Shown here in pieces: positions 25,001 to 40,000 of a DNA stretch of 64,000 bases. The notes below the pieces were generated by a model. The model was not told where the DNA came from. It saw only the letters and a program-made list of their open reading frames with translations, and ran no database searches. The position numbers were made by a program, and so were the translations under genes. The stretch's first letter is position 1, and each line of letters starts with the position of its first letter. The stretch is from positions 88,468,983 to 88,532,982 of the forward strand of contig CP136061.1 of assembly GCA_032622095.1 (NCBI GenBank), in the 5' to 3' direction. The DNA comes from Siphonodentalium dalli. Taxonomy: Eukaryota > Mollusca > Scaphopoda > Gadilida > Siphonodentaliidae.

Positions 25001-28000
25001 ACCAAGTGGAATACAAAGTCATTATTTATGCGATGAGGACACGAATGCACGCACATGCAAGCAACGTGATAAATACGACTGTACCTCTGTTGATCAGTCT
25101 ATTCGATGTTCTTCTATGATATGATACAGGTGTGGAGAGAACCACACCACGTAATTACATCATTAACAGGGTAATAACAATGAGTATGAGGTACGTTAGC
25201 GCATTCCATTCTCCATGTGGGTCTTGGTTTACATGCACTATAATAGGGGGATATTCTTCTAAGGGAATATTTGATGGCAAATCTGGTATATTGGTCATCA
25301 GGTCATGTACTTAATGTCAATATTGACATTACAAATGGTAATTAATCGGGTATGAAATATTTACACGTGGCCTCAATATAATTACCGATATAATTGCGGA
25401 GTCGTGAGCCAGTCTAACACTGTGAAAATCAGAAAAAAGATCTTCGTGCTCTATGTGCTAAATTAACTTAGCAAGTTGAGATGCACGGAAAAGGCCAACG
25501 TTATCTGTATATTGAGAACACGCAGAATGGGGTGGGTGTATGCTCCGAAGTATAGATGCAGTTTGATCCAACTTATGTAATTTCTGTAGAGGACATTATT
25601 TGGGATCACGAGAGAATATTGTTGAATTGTCGAATTTCTTATATGAGTTATACAATTTAGTTTATCAGTTCGTCTTCTGGGGCGATTGTTTTTCTGTGCA
25701 AAATATTCAAACATGGACATGGGTTTGGGAGACACTCAAACTTTGCCACAACATTTGGAAATGTTATGTCTAACACAACATTACCTGCCATATCAGTTCG
25801 AAATAGTGGGAAATTTGTTCTAATAGAAACAATTCGAATATTTTCGTACTTTTGGTCAACTGTTGGAAATGTCCAATTATATATGGGGGTGTTAGGTTGG
25901 AAATGTCCAACAGTTGGAAAGTTTGAGGTATGTATACCAGTTTGATAGTTTCAACCCAAGGGGGTGAACACGGAAGTTAACGGACTCCAAGGTTTCAATG
26001 AAGTTCCAATGTAGGCACACCCCACAACGGAGACCCTATATAGCCACGCCCTTGAAATAAAATACCGATTGGACTAAATGGAGTAAATGTATATACAGTT
26101 TTTTTTTTAAAAGAAGCATAATAGAAATCAAGATTGAAATAAGTCAAATAAATATTCTCTTGAGTCGTATTAAAGTGATGTGAAACACTCCGGTAGAGTG
26201 ATCAAATAGAAATGGAGAATAATCTTGCTCAAAGTAGTTATTTTTACAAATATTATATCCAAATTGGCAACACACATCGTCATTCTTATACATTAATTAA
26301 TTGCAGTGATTCTTGAATATGAAATCGTTTTCATTAGTTTGTCACCAATAGTTGCGTCCCGATTCGAGAAGTAATATTTACAATTGAGCATAGTTCAGAC
26401 GATGATTTATATGGAGTGGTACGGTCGATTTGTTTGAAATTTTCTGCAATGTTACTAAAATACTACATTCCTCCAGATGACATAGCGTCTGAATGCTAAC
26501 TTATCAGTTGCACATACCCGAACAAGTCCATAATATGTCTTTAATGATAACCATCTTGATTTTTTAAAGGAATTGTTGGTACTTCTGGCGAATCTTGGAA
26601 GGAACAACGGAAGTTCGCTCTAAACACTTTACGAGAGTTCGGGTTGAACAGAAATATTATCCAGACTAACGTTCAGAGAGAAATTCCACACCTCATACAA
26701 TGCTTAGAGACACAAGTTGACCAAGAACTCGACATACATTCCATTATTCAGACTACGGTCGCCAATGTGATTTGCCTCATAGTGTTTGGGAAGAGATTCG
26801 AATATGGCGACGCACAGCTGGCGGACTATATGCGACGAGTTGATGAGAACTTGAAGGTTATAGGTATCGTGTCGCCCATCAACCTGTTTCCATGGACACG
26901 CTATCTCCCGGGAGACCCGACGAAGTTCGGGAGAACAATTCGGAATGCCGAACTCGTGCGAGATTTCTTCCGGGAACTAGTCGACGAGCACCGGAAGTCC
27001 TTCGATGAGGACGGGGAGATCGACGATTTCCTGGACGCATACATAGCCGAAATCAAACGAAACCAGGGCAAAAACACAGGATTCCATGGTGAGTTCAGTA
27101 ACAGTCGTTGATAGCAATAAGCGAGATCACTGCTAGATCATGCCATGAATCTCTACTCTGGCTGACGCCCGTAGAGATCATATATATTACACCAGTACAT
27201 AACTTCCGTGATTTCAGAGATTCACCCAGCCGTCGGTTCCGTGATTTTAGTGGGTTGAGTGAAAGTCGTTGCCTAGCAACAAGCAACACTCTCGGTGATT
27301 GATAACACGGACGGATGATAAAGATGGTCCATCGTATTTTACACAAAGTCTGTAAATCCAAATCGAATTGGACAATTTTCGGCCGACAAAGCAAAACAAA
27401 AATGAAAATCCTGTATCCCACTGCACCATGGTCAAACTAGATCATGCCATGAATCTCTACTCTGGATAACGCCCGTAGAGATCATTTTCCAAAAGTACGA
27501 AACCTTGGAACTTTTTGAAGTTTTGACAGGGAACCTTATAAAGTCGAAGAAATAACGCGGAGAATATATTTCTTAGTTATTATATGTTCCATAATAATGT
27601 ACTTCACAGTATGTGAAGGCCCCCAAGTCGAAATTTCACGATTTAAGTGAATTTGTGAGCGATTTTGCGCGTCGCGTCGCTATTATGGCATTTCTCCTGG
27701 GTAATTAATTGAATGTTTATTGCGATATCGGCTCACACAAGTCACATAAAAGCATGCAATTCTGAGTTGGGACATTCACCTACAATGAAGTTCAGTATTG
27801 AGGAACTGATAATAACTAAGAAATATATTTTGCCATCGTAATGTTTTGGACTTATAAGGTTCACTGTCAAAACTTCAAAAAGTTCCAAGAATTTGTACTG
27901 GTGAAATTGATCTATCGCCAAATGTACACGCACATGTAGCATGGTATTGTTTAAAACCGATAGGACGTATTTAACCAATATGTCACGCCGCTGAATAAGA

Positions 28001-31000
28001 ATCATTGGGGCATTTGGTGCACCAAATTTTTAACGAGAAATATTTATGCCGTTGGTTTACAAGCCACGAGCTGCAAACCGAACCGCTGTTTAATACCAAC
28101 AAAATAGGAGCAAAAGTTCAACAATCCCTTCGTAAATATGTCACACCTATATTCGCTGAACGTGCATACGCCATTGATATATAGAGTCTGGTCTGGTTTT
28201 TTGTTTTATCGCCACTGCACAGCACTGCATGCTATATAATCAGAATCAGAATGTTTATTGCTAATCAAGGTCCCCGAAGGGTGGATACACTTAAGTGAAG
28301 TTTCCTCCAAATAATAAACAATGACTTAATTGATTACAGTACATGTCTATTAATCAATTAAATGTGGAGACTATATGTGATAATTATTATTTCGCGCTAA
28401 ATATCCAAGTCAAGTTTGTATTAGATACGTATGTTTCCCAATACAGTGAACAATCAATGAATGTGTGTTGAATGTACACTGTGGCTGCCAGCGGTCGTTG
28501 CCAGGCAAAGCCGTAACAACTTCAATATTTAATTGTTTGGATTGAGTCCTGGTTGTGTGTCTAAAGTCCAGCACAGATAGCACGGCACAACGATACTATA
28601 TGCGGGTCCTACTAAAACCCGACCGCACCCGACCGCACCCGACCGCACCCGACCGGACCCGACCGCACCCGACCGGACCGCCCCCAGGGGTCCGAGCGAG
28701 ATGGGGTTTGCACTATCGTGTAGAATGGACCCGAATGTACCAAAGTTCCAATCCCCAAGTCGATAGCTCGAGCGGTCACGGCACTGTTAACCCCTGACTG
28801 GCGGCCGTTTCCGCCAGGTACGAGAAATCCAAAAAGGCGCCGACCGCACCTCCCCTGACTGCCTGACCACGGAAATGGACTTTATATCATGAAGTGAATA
28901 CCCATATGCATCCATGGGCGATCGGACAAGTCGCTAGCTGCAGCGGAAGTGAATAAATTAACCCATACGCTGCTGCCGAATTCGCTATAAATGTACGCAA
29001 AAACGCCGAAATTAACACCCGCCGACCGGACCGCCCCTGTGGGTCCGAGCGTGATGGGGTATGCACTATCGTGTAGAATGGACCGAGTGCATGGTGTATT
29101 TTGGTGCACAATGACACCGCAAAACTTTGCCCACATGCCTCATATATAACAGTGAAATATGTCATTATATTGCACCGCCGAGTGTTGTTAACTGTACGGT
29201 ATGACGAAACCACCACAGCTAAGCGGACGCACCTGTGTTCCTCATACGCCGCTACTAAACACTCAATTGGGGGTATATTAATCTAACGTCTGTGTCTAGG
29301 TGATATTAGTTTTCAATAGGGCATTTCGCTTTGATTGAGGTTGTTATTTGCTTAATGATCATATCTGTGCTATGTGAAACATCCATTACGCAGTCTGATC
29401 GAGTTTACAGTTCTCTCAATGATAATTCGTGTTGCGGAGATATGTAAATATAGCGGTGATTCGTTCTTAATACCTGGGTCGTCTGCGTGTTTTCCCAGAC
29501 GTTTCTCTGACGTTTCAGTAACAGGATTGGTCGAGATGTCATCAGATAGGTTTGGTGTGTATCCGGTTTGGCAATGCTTCCGAAAACATCACGGCGGCCA
29601 TATCCCATGGTGCCAATATACTATCTGATGGACTCGCATTTACAATGTAGGTACTCTCAATACAAAATGATTATGGAGGGTATCACCCCCCCCCCCCTTT
29701 TGGTACGCGGGATTCAGGGTGTTTTGAAACCGTACGCGGGATTCATACCCCGGAATTAACTGGTATTCGGGTTCAAGCAAAACATCTTGGATGCAGGTTT
29801 TGATGGCGCAAAATAAAATTGTGTGCTAGTTATCTGTATGAATGAGAGGGTAGAATAGCTTCTTGGGCATATTCGACCACCATGCCATCATAAAGTATCA
29901 CTAATCGCATCATAACGGCCTCATAACGCCCATAATAATCTACTCCAATATCATGTCAGGTATAATGGATCATAATGTGTCTATGTAACTTCTGCTTGTA
30001 TCTGTCTGATATTAAAACAGTCAATTTGTATGTCATTTATCGCATATTATTTCTTAACATGTATTCAGGATTCACCCCCCAAAATTAACTGGCATTCAGG
30101 ATTCAGGGGGAGGGGGGTGATACTCTCATTATGGTAACGCTGAACGTATAATCCGGTTAGCTAAACGAATAACATCGTCTGTGTGTGATCAAGTCCTTAT
30201 AGAATGACAGTTGCTGCATGTCATGGTTTCGGATTCGATCTTCACATAGGGACGAACAGACTGTATGTGTACCAATTGGAAATTCCAAACTTCGTTTTAC
30301 TGTAACGTAATATATATACGTTATTGGGAAGAGAACATTTTAAGGGATTTTAAATTTTAAATTTTGAAATTATTCATGCATGTCCATCGCGGTGTCCAAA
30401 CAATTAATTGATACAGGAGATCGAGAAATACCTCAGGCATGATTCTGGTATGGCAGAGGTATACAAATGTAGAGGTGATCCGTTCCTAATAACTGGGTCG
30501 TCTGTGCTTTTCCCCCAGACGTATCTGTGACGTTTCAATTGCAGGATTATTTGGGATGTCATCAGATAAGGTATAGGCCTGTATCCGGGTTGGCAATACA
30601 CTGCTTGTGAAAACATTACGGTGGTCACATCCCGTGGTGCCAATACACTATTTCTGATTGACTCACAATCATAGTCAATTTTTCGCTGTTACATCCAGAG
30701 ATTTGGAGAGGAATCATGGGGTTGGGGGGGGGGGGGTCAAACGAAACAAATGCAGAATTTTAACATTTTGTTAACCAAATACTCATTGAAGAGTAGTTCT
30801 TTTACTGCCTTGGGAATTTTTCAGATAATAAGTTAAAAACACGGTCACCAACAGCATTTTCCCATCAATGAATAGGAATTATTTTGCCCTTGTATTGTAT
30901 TCGTTTTTGGTTTGCATGTCGTCTGCTTATAATTCCTGAACATCCCTTCCGATGAATAAAGTACCATTCCAGTGTATCATATTGGAGAATTCATTATCCA

Positions 31001-34000
31001 TTCAGTAAAGAAATGGTTACATTTACGGGCGGCCTTCGCGGCCCATTACTGTTTTAAAAGTCACATCCGTTAAAATCACCATAAACAGAACGAATATTAA
31101 AATATAGACAGATTTTGTTCTTATACCAATCATAAATATCGCATAAATAGCATGTCTTGTCAAGATCGTACCCGTTGTTATTAAACCAAAGCCACATTAT
31201 GAGACAATACAATGAATAAAGAGTGTGCGATACGAAGCGATACGCAAAACAGTCAGCACCGGCGAGACCACAATAAACTAACTTTGGTTAAAACTGTCAT
31301 CATGTTGTTTAAAAGATATCGACATAGTGCTCTCTAATACTCGCCACTCAATATTTCGGTGTTGACTGGGTCACCGTTAATAAATCTCCCCAAAAAATAT
31401 CGCGTTGAGTGTTTTGCTTATCGCACACTCTTTACGTGCTGCATATAAACAAATGTTTGGTTCACACAAAGTGTGTTTTGTGGGTAATATCGCATGCATA
31501 CTATCATTATACCTGGGACTACTATACACAGGGATAGGCAACACAGCGAATCTCGTGTACATATCGCGGCGGTTATTGTTATGCTAATTAACTGCGAGAA
31601 CTACTCGGTGTGCTTGGCGACAAGCAAACAATATGGCGTCGCCCAATGAAGACGACCTGTCAGATTCCCCGACGCTGATAAATAAATCTCGCCTACCTTA
31701 ATCCCACCACATATTGGCATGCAATGTGCATTAATTACATAAAACAAAAGCCTGCGTAAGTCGATGAAGTTCATAGATTAACTTAATAGTGGCAACTTTT
31801 CATAAAATTAACAAGAACAATTTTGTAACTTAGCGGTAATTAGGTTGTCGAAGGTTAAGTTTTAAGTATGGAAATAATATCCCGTATTATATTTGTTTAT
31901 AAAAGTTAATGGGTACTCACACCTCAAGTATAACTGTAGGTGTGATTAATTCCTTCCATAAACGTTACAAATACGGAAAAATCAAACTCACAATCAAATT
32001 GAACGAGGAGGCTATCCATTTTAGAAATATAGTTGTCCACATCACTTGAACTTTGAAATGACTTCATCACAATTCTTCTCGTGGGATGATTTAGATTTGG
32101 ATATATTGCTCGAAGAGTATACTGACAGTGACAGTTACTAGTCCCAGATTATACTATACTATTAGTATATTCTTGAGGAGATTCATAATTTGGAAACTTT
32201 TATTTCTAAATTGTAACCTACAACCAATGCCATCCGTGCCTTTACTTGAACTTTCAGAGGAACTCATCTAGATGTATAAGTATAGCCAGCAATAAATCAC
32301 TACTATATGCTTCGTCGGGGTGTCATTAGGGTACATTCATACGCTGGCAAGTTTGCACGGTATATATGATTTGCAGGCATTTCGTCGTAGAAAACGATAT
32401 GGTGCCATAATATGAAACAAGCATATAAGACCACAGCTAACTACGTGAGAAGTAGAAACTTTTAGGTGAGCGGCAGAGACCCAGTTTTTTTTCGGATAAA
32501 TGGGCCTATGGTACTTAAGGATAAATTTGGTGTCTTTGGAAACCTGAGGATGTATGCCATTCGATGGGGCCTGCTGTGGAATCTGAAAGTGGTGCGGTTG
32601 CCATGGAAACGGTCTCTGAAAATTGTTTGCAATCCGTAGAAGGTACCATATGAATAAATACGATATGGTTCAGAATGAGTATTTTTGGAGTCTTGGTAGT
32701 CTTTAATATCGGAATTCAAGGTATTATCACCAAAAGGGTAACGGTTAACACATGGTATGGTCATGTGACCTCCGGATCCAATATACTGACTGTTTTGACC
32801 ATTTTTGGGTCAAATCAGGTGATTTTATGCAAAAATTGGTGATTTTTGGAATCGCAGTATATCAGGCCACACATGTCTGCCACATGCCACAGGGGCAGTG
32901 CATATGTCGTTGTAATCGGAAGGATGTGTACTTTGAGTTCCAATCTGATTTAGAACCCAAAAGTTTGCGGTTGCCATGGAAACGGCTTGTACGTGAAATA
33001 TAAATAAAATCCCATGAAAAACACATCTGAATACATTTGAAACATACCTGTATTGGGTTTTATAGGAGTAAGACGTATATATTGGTAGCATTAGTCAAAG
33101 TAGTATCAGATAATTCGCAATGCCAAGGGGTTGGGAAGACCATACTGACATAATAATTGAACACATATACATAATTTCTACCATTTACCACCAATTTTAG
33201 GGTAAAATATGGCGATTTTATTGAAAAAGGTCGATTTTTGGAATCGCAGTATAACTCGGTATATATGCCATAAACATGGACAATTTATATGTCATTGTAA
33301 TCGGGAGGATGTGTTCTTTATGTTCCAACCTGATTTGTAACCCAACACTGGTATGGTTACCATGGAAACGGTTTATACCGGAAATATATATTAATCACAA
33401 GAAAACCATTTCAGAGACATTTGAAACATACATGTATTGGATTTTTAGGAGTAATGTGACATTTATTTTAATTTAGTCAAAGTAATTAAAGTGATTATCT
33501 GATAATTCACCATGTCAAGGGGATGGGAAGGTCATACTGACATAATGATTGAACACATACATAATGTTCTACCATTTTCCATCGCTTTTTGGGTCAAATA
33601 TGGCGATTTTGTTGAAAAAAGGTTGATTTTTGGAATTGGGATATAACTTGGACATGATACATTATTGGACACCGGGACATTTTATATGACGTTGTAATCG
33701 GCTGGATGTATGCTTTATGTGAGAATATGACTTAATTGGACCCCAATTGGACACCAAAGGTGGCACGGTTGTCATGGAAACATGTCGCATTTTCATTATA
33801 CATTTGCAGATTTCAGGAATTTGTAGTTTCACATTTCGCAATGCTCTCGAAAAAAATTGAGTAAATGGTATGCAATTATCTCGCAAGAATTGATCATACA
33901 GGTATTTTAAGGCAATGCGTTAGTAACAGCGTTACATGTGGAATTACCGAAATGTTACATCTCATGTCATTAGTTTTGGTAAATGCATTTTATAGGCATG

Positions 34001-37000
34001 TTGTCATTCATACTCTGGCACCATAGTATTTTCTATTTAAAAAATGCCTGCAAAAATTGCCGTGCAAACTTGCCAGTGTATAGATACGTTTGGTGTGCAT
34101 CGGCCCTCCATCTGGTTTGGCAAAGTTTGTGAAATCATGACGGCGGCCATCCATCATAGTGCCAATAAACTCGCTATCTGATTGACTCCCAAACAGATTA
34201 TAACTCTCTCAAGAGATGCCGAGTAAAATCCGAGGTGGTAAAGAGACAAAAGTAGAATTTTAATTGAACTTTTAGATGAACTGATATATGTATAGCCTGG
34301 TAATTGGTCGGGAAAGTCATCAGATGTTTGATTAGTGTGTATCCTGTTTTGGCAAAGTTAATGAAAACATGACGGCGGCCATATACCCCGGTGCCAATAC
34401 ACTATCTGATTGACTCGCATTTAGAATGGCAGTTGGTTTAACCATTGTTTATCCCAAATCCAATATCGTTACTGCAGAACTGGTCGTTATCTTGGGTTTA
34501 GGGAATTGTTTCCTGAATGGGAATTATTTTTCCAAAGTTCAATGAAATTATCATTGTTAACCCTTTATTGAGCCCCAGATAGATAAAATAATGCACTGAC
34601 GACCGTCGCCTGCTTGGGTCTATTTGGGCTTCATATGGAGTGTTGCCCCTTTCATGACAGAGCTGCGCTGGTGCAGCAATAAAAACCCTGTGCCAGTGCA
34701 TTATCTTATTTATGCAAGTCTCTCACAAGGAGCCTCGCATATGTAAGAGAATGTACTGTCTTACAAGGTCAAGGTAAATATTGTTAGGCAAATGTATTCT
34801 GTTATATATGCGAGTCTCCCCATGGGAGACTTGCATATATAACAGAATGCATTGGCCCAGGGTTTTTCGCAAAATTCCTGGAAGCTCCAGTCATGGAAGA
34901 ATTAAACGCCATTTTGGCAAATATTGTTTAGTGTAGGTGGTGTTATTACAAAGTTGTCGTTTGGTTAATGTAATTTGAGACAATGGTTGCGTTGAAATAG
35001 ACATATATTTGTTGATTTTTTTGGTGGTGGATGTTGGCGAAAAGCCTTTTTGCTGCCCAAGCCCAAGCAATATGATGAACATATATATAAATGTTTATTC
35101 TCGGATCCAAGATATTATTATTTGGACATTGAGAAAACAAAAATGAAGATATTTAAAGAAAAACATGACATATAATTATACAATGTGGGTATCGAGAAAA
35201 GAAATTACCCAATCTGGGTTTAAAAAAATATCAATTTCAGCAAACCTGGGTAAACCCGGGTAAACAGTTGCCATTTTACGATCCTATGGTAAAAACATTT
35301 CAGAAACAATCAATTCAGAAACATTATAAAGAACAATTCGCTTATAATTTATAAAGACGAATACCACATGAAGTGTAAAGTCGCGCCGGGTGATCCCAAA
35401 ATCAATTGATTGGCATTAGTCTGCGTGCTTAACCCATTCTATGCCAAATGGTTTCTCCAATTCAGTTATAAAAGTCTACGTTGGGATGGTATATTAGTGT
35501 TTTCAGGAAAATTCGGATAACAAGTTCAATCAACGCATCAATGATTATTTAGTATAAAAATGGATAACGAACTTTAAATGACGATTACCGTTTATCACTA
35601 TCGTCACTCGAACCTAATACAGTAATGTCCAAAGTAATCGACCACTTAACCACAGCAGAATTATGGGTAACTTTACAGGATTTAGTCGGAAATATGGCTT
35701 GTTGCCATTCATCGGAAAGCTCTCCCCGAGAGCTTTCCGATGAATGGCAACAAGCCATATTTCCGACTAAATCCTGAAAAGTTACCCATAATTCTGCTGT
35801 GGTTAAGTGGTCAATTACTTTGGGCATTACTGTAAACTATAGTCCCCCGCTGTGCGAAATTAGCCTTGATATATATTTCTTAATTACACAGGGGGGGGGG
35901 GTCGGAAAAAAATTTCAGGCACGTATGGCATTTTTTCCCTTTCGATCATTTTTTGTACCCACCCACCCCCACCGCCAAAGTTTTTTCCGTTTTCGGCAGT
36001 TTTTTCCGACCATTTTTTGACACCCACCCCCCTTTTAACACTAAAACATAGATTTTCGGGGGGGAAATTCACTGTAAACAGCTGTATATGAATTTCTGTG
36101 CATACTATTTATCATGGCTGTTAACATGGACATGTAAATAGGAATGAGTCATTTTGAGGTCATTCGGCCAAAAAAACATGGCTGCCAGCGGCCATCTTGG
36201 ATTTCAATATTTGCAACAAAATACAACACGATAACTGCCTGCAGTCAGTTTACCAGTTAGAATTACATTATTTCTCTCATTCAAAGTGGTTTTGAAGCCC
36301 AACTCATTGCCAAAACACTAAAAAACAAGTAGGAATTTTTTTTTTAGTCGCGGAAAAAATTGCTTGTTGGTGGCTTTGACAACCCACCCACCCCGGCATA
36401 CGTGCCGGAATTTTTTTTTTCACCCCCCCCCCCCTGAATTACACGCAAATTATCATTACAAGGAAACTGTGATGGATTTCGTTTCGATGGGGAGGCGAAA
36501 GTGATGTAACTACTCCATGACCTGATGCAGCGTCCCAGCGTACATGCCAGAAGATAACAGATAATACAGAGAATATGTTTCCGCGCCTGCACCTGTATAA
36601 CAACAGCCTTGCATTGTGGCATGCACGTAGACATAACAAATCTTCGACGGAATGCACATTCTCTTCCGCGAAACAGTCACTTGAAGTACATCTGCCAAAA
36701 TTTGAGTTTCAAAGGCACAATTGTTTATATATCTAATTAAGCCAAGTGTAATATACACTGTTGTTATGGTAGACACTCCAGAATATCACACGGGCTGAGT
36801 GTGTTCGCGGCTAAATGTAATTTAGGTGCCGTCACACTGCAACATTATTCATTATACGCTAACCTCTGTCCCAACCACACAGACTTGAGGTCGTCAGTCA
36901 CATTATAAAGGGCCATGAACCTACGTCACTAATGTAATTAATATATAAACCGTCGCTTCACACGTTGAATGATGCTTTAATCTCAGCCATTTTTACTTGG

Positions 37001-40000
37001 GACATGAGCGATGGGTTTACACTATTTACACATATAGAACATTATATAAATGCTCACAATAAACTTGAGGTTGTAAACATACAAGGAACATGTGACACAT
37101 TGAATTAAACAAATATGCATCATTAACATACACTAAACATATACAAAACACACACAATAAAGCTACAAACAAACAATATTTGCATTTATTACGTATCTTA
37201 TTCATCATTCATAATTGTGTCATTTTTATTAGAATTTTTTCAACCCGAGTATTATAAAGATCGCCAAATTGTTTAATATGTCAGGGCTGGTCGAGTTAAG
37301 AAGTTGGAATAAGAGTGCCCTCGAAGGTTCGTCATAACTTTGCCTTCGGAATGTATTTTTCTCGTAATTGTTCAAGTTGCGGACACAAAATAATAGCTGC
37401 TATCCAGAACTCATGATGGGCTTAGCTGACTCAGCAAACTGTTTTTTTGCGACAACAGTGGCTCCATTCACAGTTACTGGACATAAAGTCCCAAAAATAA
37501 GGTTTTAATCGAATTTATAAATCGGTATCCTATTATGGAATATCAAGTTACGAAAACTTTACCAAATGGCCGGACAAACATATCTCAAATAAAAGCACAA
37601 AACACCTGGCATATGCCGTCTGTTTCCTATAAATAACATACTCAGCTACAACGGAGTTTGAAAAATTTTCACCATCAGCGACGAGTGAGTCGTCGCCATC
37701 CACATCTCCATTTTCATTTTAAGCATCGTGTAGAGGTAACCGGTGTTCTGAAAAAGCGCATGTGTTCCGACATGATAATAGTTGCAGAACACCGGTCTTT
37801 CCAACTGCCGATTGAACAAGTATAGCAAACAAAATGGCGACATGGATGGCGACGAGTCAATCGTAGCTAATGGTGAATATTGTTTCAAACTCCGTTAATT
37901 TGGCGTCCAGAATGATTTTATCGCTACAGTCAGCTAAGCCTATCACATGTTTGTGTGGGTTAAAAGGGTGTGGTCAAGAATCAGTCTGCTTATTTGTATC
38001 TCGGCAGGAATTTTGTGAGAAGCATTTTAGTAATTCAACTGCACATTGATGTGTCTTGTCGTTTGACGTACGTGCCACATGAGTTACCCCTTTCGCTTCA
38101 CGATATCAGAAATAATAAGAAATTACACTTCACAAAGGTTACATTCGACTACCGGTCTCGGCAGTCTGAATGCTGTGAGGCTATCAGGTCCAATTTTTGC
38201 GATAACATGGAGCATGTTGCTATTAGTGCCTTATTTACAGTACAGTCTCCTTCAGTTAGTTTCATTTGATGTACTCGTTACACTTAACCCGGATAGAATC
38301 AAACACAACTGATCGTCTGACGAAAACAATAGAGTTGTCACACTATACCCTGATCAAACTTAAAACGACTCAGCATTGTACCAATACGATAGTTATATTC
38401 CCGTTCAATTCTGTTTCAGCAATTATTCAATAAAAATTGCTGATGTAACAATAGGTTAATCAAGTAACGGTCTACTAAAGTGTAACTGTGCGAGTTATTA
38501 AGTGTGTCAAAAGAATAGGATAATGACAACGCGTTGGTGCGTATATCGTTTTACCGTGTGAGGTTTCGATAACAACCGTAAGCAGGGCGACGCTATAATT
38601 GGATATCTGAATATAGCTAAACGATTGACCGGGCGATCAAGGCCTTGGTGACCCATTAATGCCCATTAGAGATCGAGCTGTTTCGATCAGCGCCATTGAG
38701 TGTATTCAAAACCGTGTTCTTCTACGTTCGCGAAAGACAGGTTACCAAGACCGAATAACACGAATAGGTTCTAAGCGAATCGAACACCCGAGAACTGAGC
38801 CGGTAACACTGTGGCGTCATTTTCGCTTGTCTAGATTCTTAGTATCTTACTCCCTGAAGTTCTGGGACTGAGAATCCGGACTCGCGAACATGACGTCACA
38901 TGTTCTTGGTCTGTTCACGCGTGTTCGAATCACCTAGAACATGTTCGCAACATGTTCGCATGTTACGTCTTGATGGTCTATATGTTCGCGAACATAGATG
39001 AACGCTGATTCGAATACATCCATGATATGATTACCAGTCTAGCCACGAAATGCGATAAGGAATAACAAGTTTCCTTGAAAATCTTCGAGTCACACCAAGT
39101 ACAAAGAAACGTATTGTTTTTGCACTGTGTAATGTGTATACTCAACCACTATATATATATTCATCTTATTGTCGTGTCGATATAATAATAAACATGAGCC
39201 CTCTGTTGTTCCACATTTCAGTTGGCTCGAGGCTAACCTCTTTTCGTTGGATTATTAATTGTATATATTCACATATTGCATATTTCCGCACCAAACTTTG
39301 GCACATGCATGGAGAAGTAAGATGCATCGAGCATTAATCAGTCCAGTCGTCAAGCAATGGTGAAGCTGGTTCGATTTCTGGTGCGCATGAAAGGATGTCC
39401 CAAGCGAAGAAAGGGACGTGGTGATGGGGGATTTAGGTGCCTCAGTCTCGAACTCCCCACCTTAACTTAAGCCAATTTCGCCAACAAAATTTCATCCCTG
39501 CAACAGCATTAGCTGGAAATTTCAGACCAAAATTTGGTTGAACTTGTTAATTAAGATAGTAATGTGATATTCCAACCATTAACATGGCGAGATATTCTAT
39601 AACCATGTCCCTAAACGAAGGCAATTCATATTGTGTACCTTGGCAAGTAGATGTTTAGATGTTTTATTCAAACAATAATTAGATTACAACAAAGCATCAA
39701 TAATTATCCTAAGTGTGGTGGAATTATTGTGAGGGATTGGCATAACCAGGATTGGCTGCCTTCATGTCACCCCACTTGTTCACACGGTGTCGGTGGTTTG
39801 TACGTGCAGTGGTATGACCTTCAATCTCTCGAAGCCACCTTTTCCTCCATAACTAAATCTAAAAATTTGATGATATAGACATTGTGCATGTACTTGCTGG
39901 AAGGAACGAATATCCCCAAACGAACTAACCGTTTAAGCCAGGGTTCGGAAGGTTGCGCTATAATATAATTCATACAGCTGTCGGTCATGAGGACTTTTAT

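Larger units (their letters stand above)
23280..25120. repeat. block of diverged long repeats
   Basis: Shared words recur at intervals: 'AACCCGACCAAGTG' and 'ACGTGATA.TTACGACTGT' (about 23352 and 25005), 'CAACCCCAT' with 'GACTCGAACGG.GCCACTT' (about 23950 and 24640). It looks like an old tandem or dispersed repeat broken by the insertions at 23732 and 23998. Confidence 0.55.
7032..26569 (+). other. P450 intron 1 (19.5 kb)
   Basis: Bounded by GTAAGT at 7032 and TTTTTTAAAG at 26569. No host exon is missing, because the protein is continuous across the junction. Contents are almost wholly repeats and are listed separately; stretches without a listed feature (10-11.4 kb, 18.0-19.3 kb, 19.7-20.5 kb, 25.2-26.1 kb) hold AT-rich DNA in which I recognise nothing. 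Confidence 0.85.

Noticed and set aside
28555-28797. 80-residue frame with PDRTRPHPT repeats
   Set aside because: It is produced by the 10 bp CCGACCGCAC minisatellite and has no other support.
35585-35827. Recurrent small frame [12 protein letters not shown]...
   Set aside because: It is the foldback MITE read as protein; the same words appear on both strands because the element is a palindrome.
37970-38312. Two overlapping plus-strand frames of 99 and 77 residues
   Set aside because: No recognisable motif, no splice or regulatory context and no repeat of the frame elsewhere; too short to support a gene.
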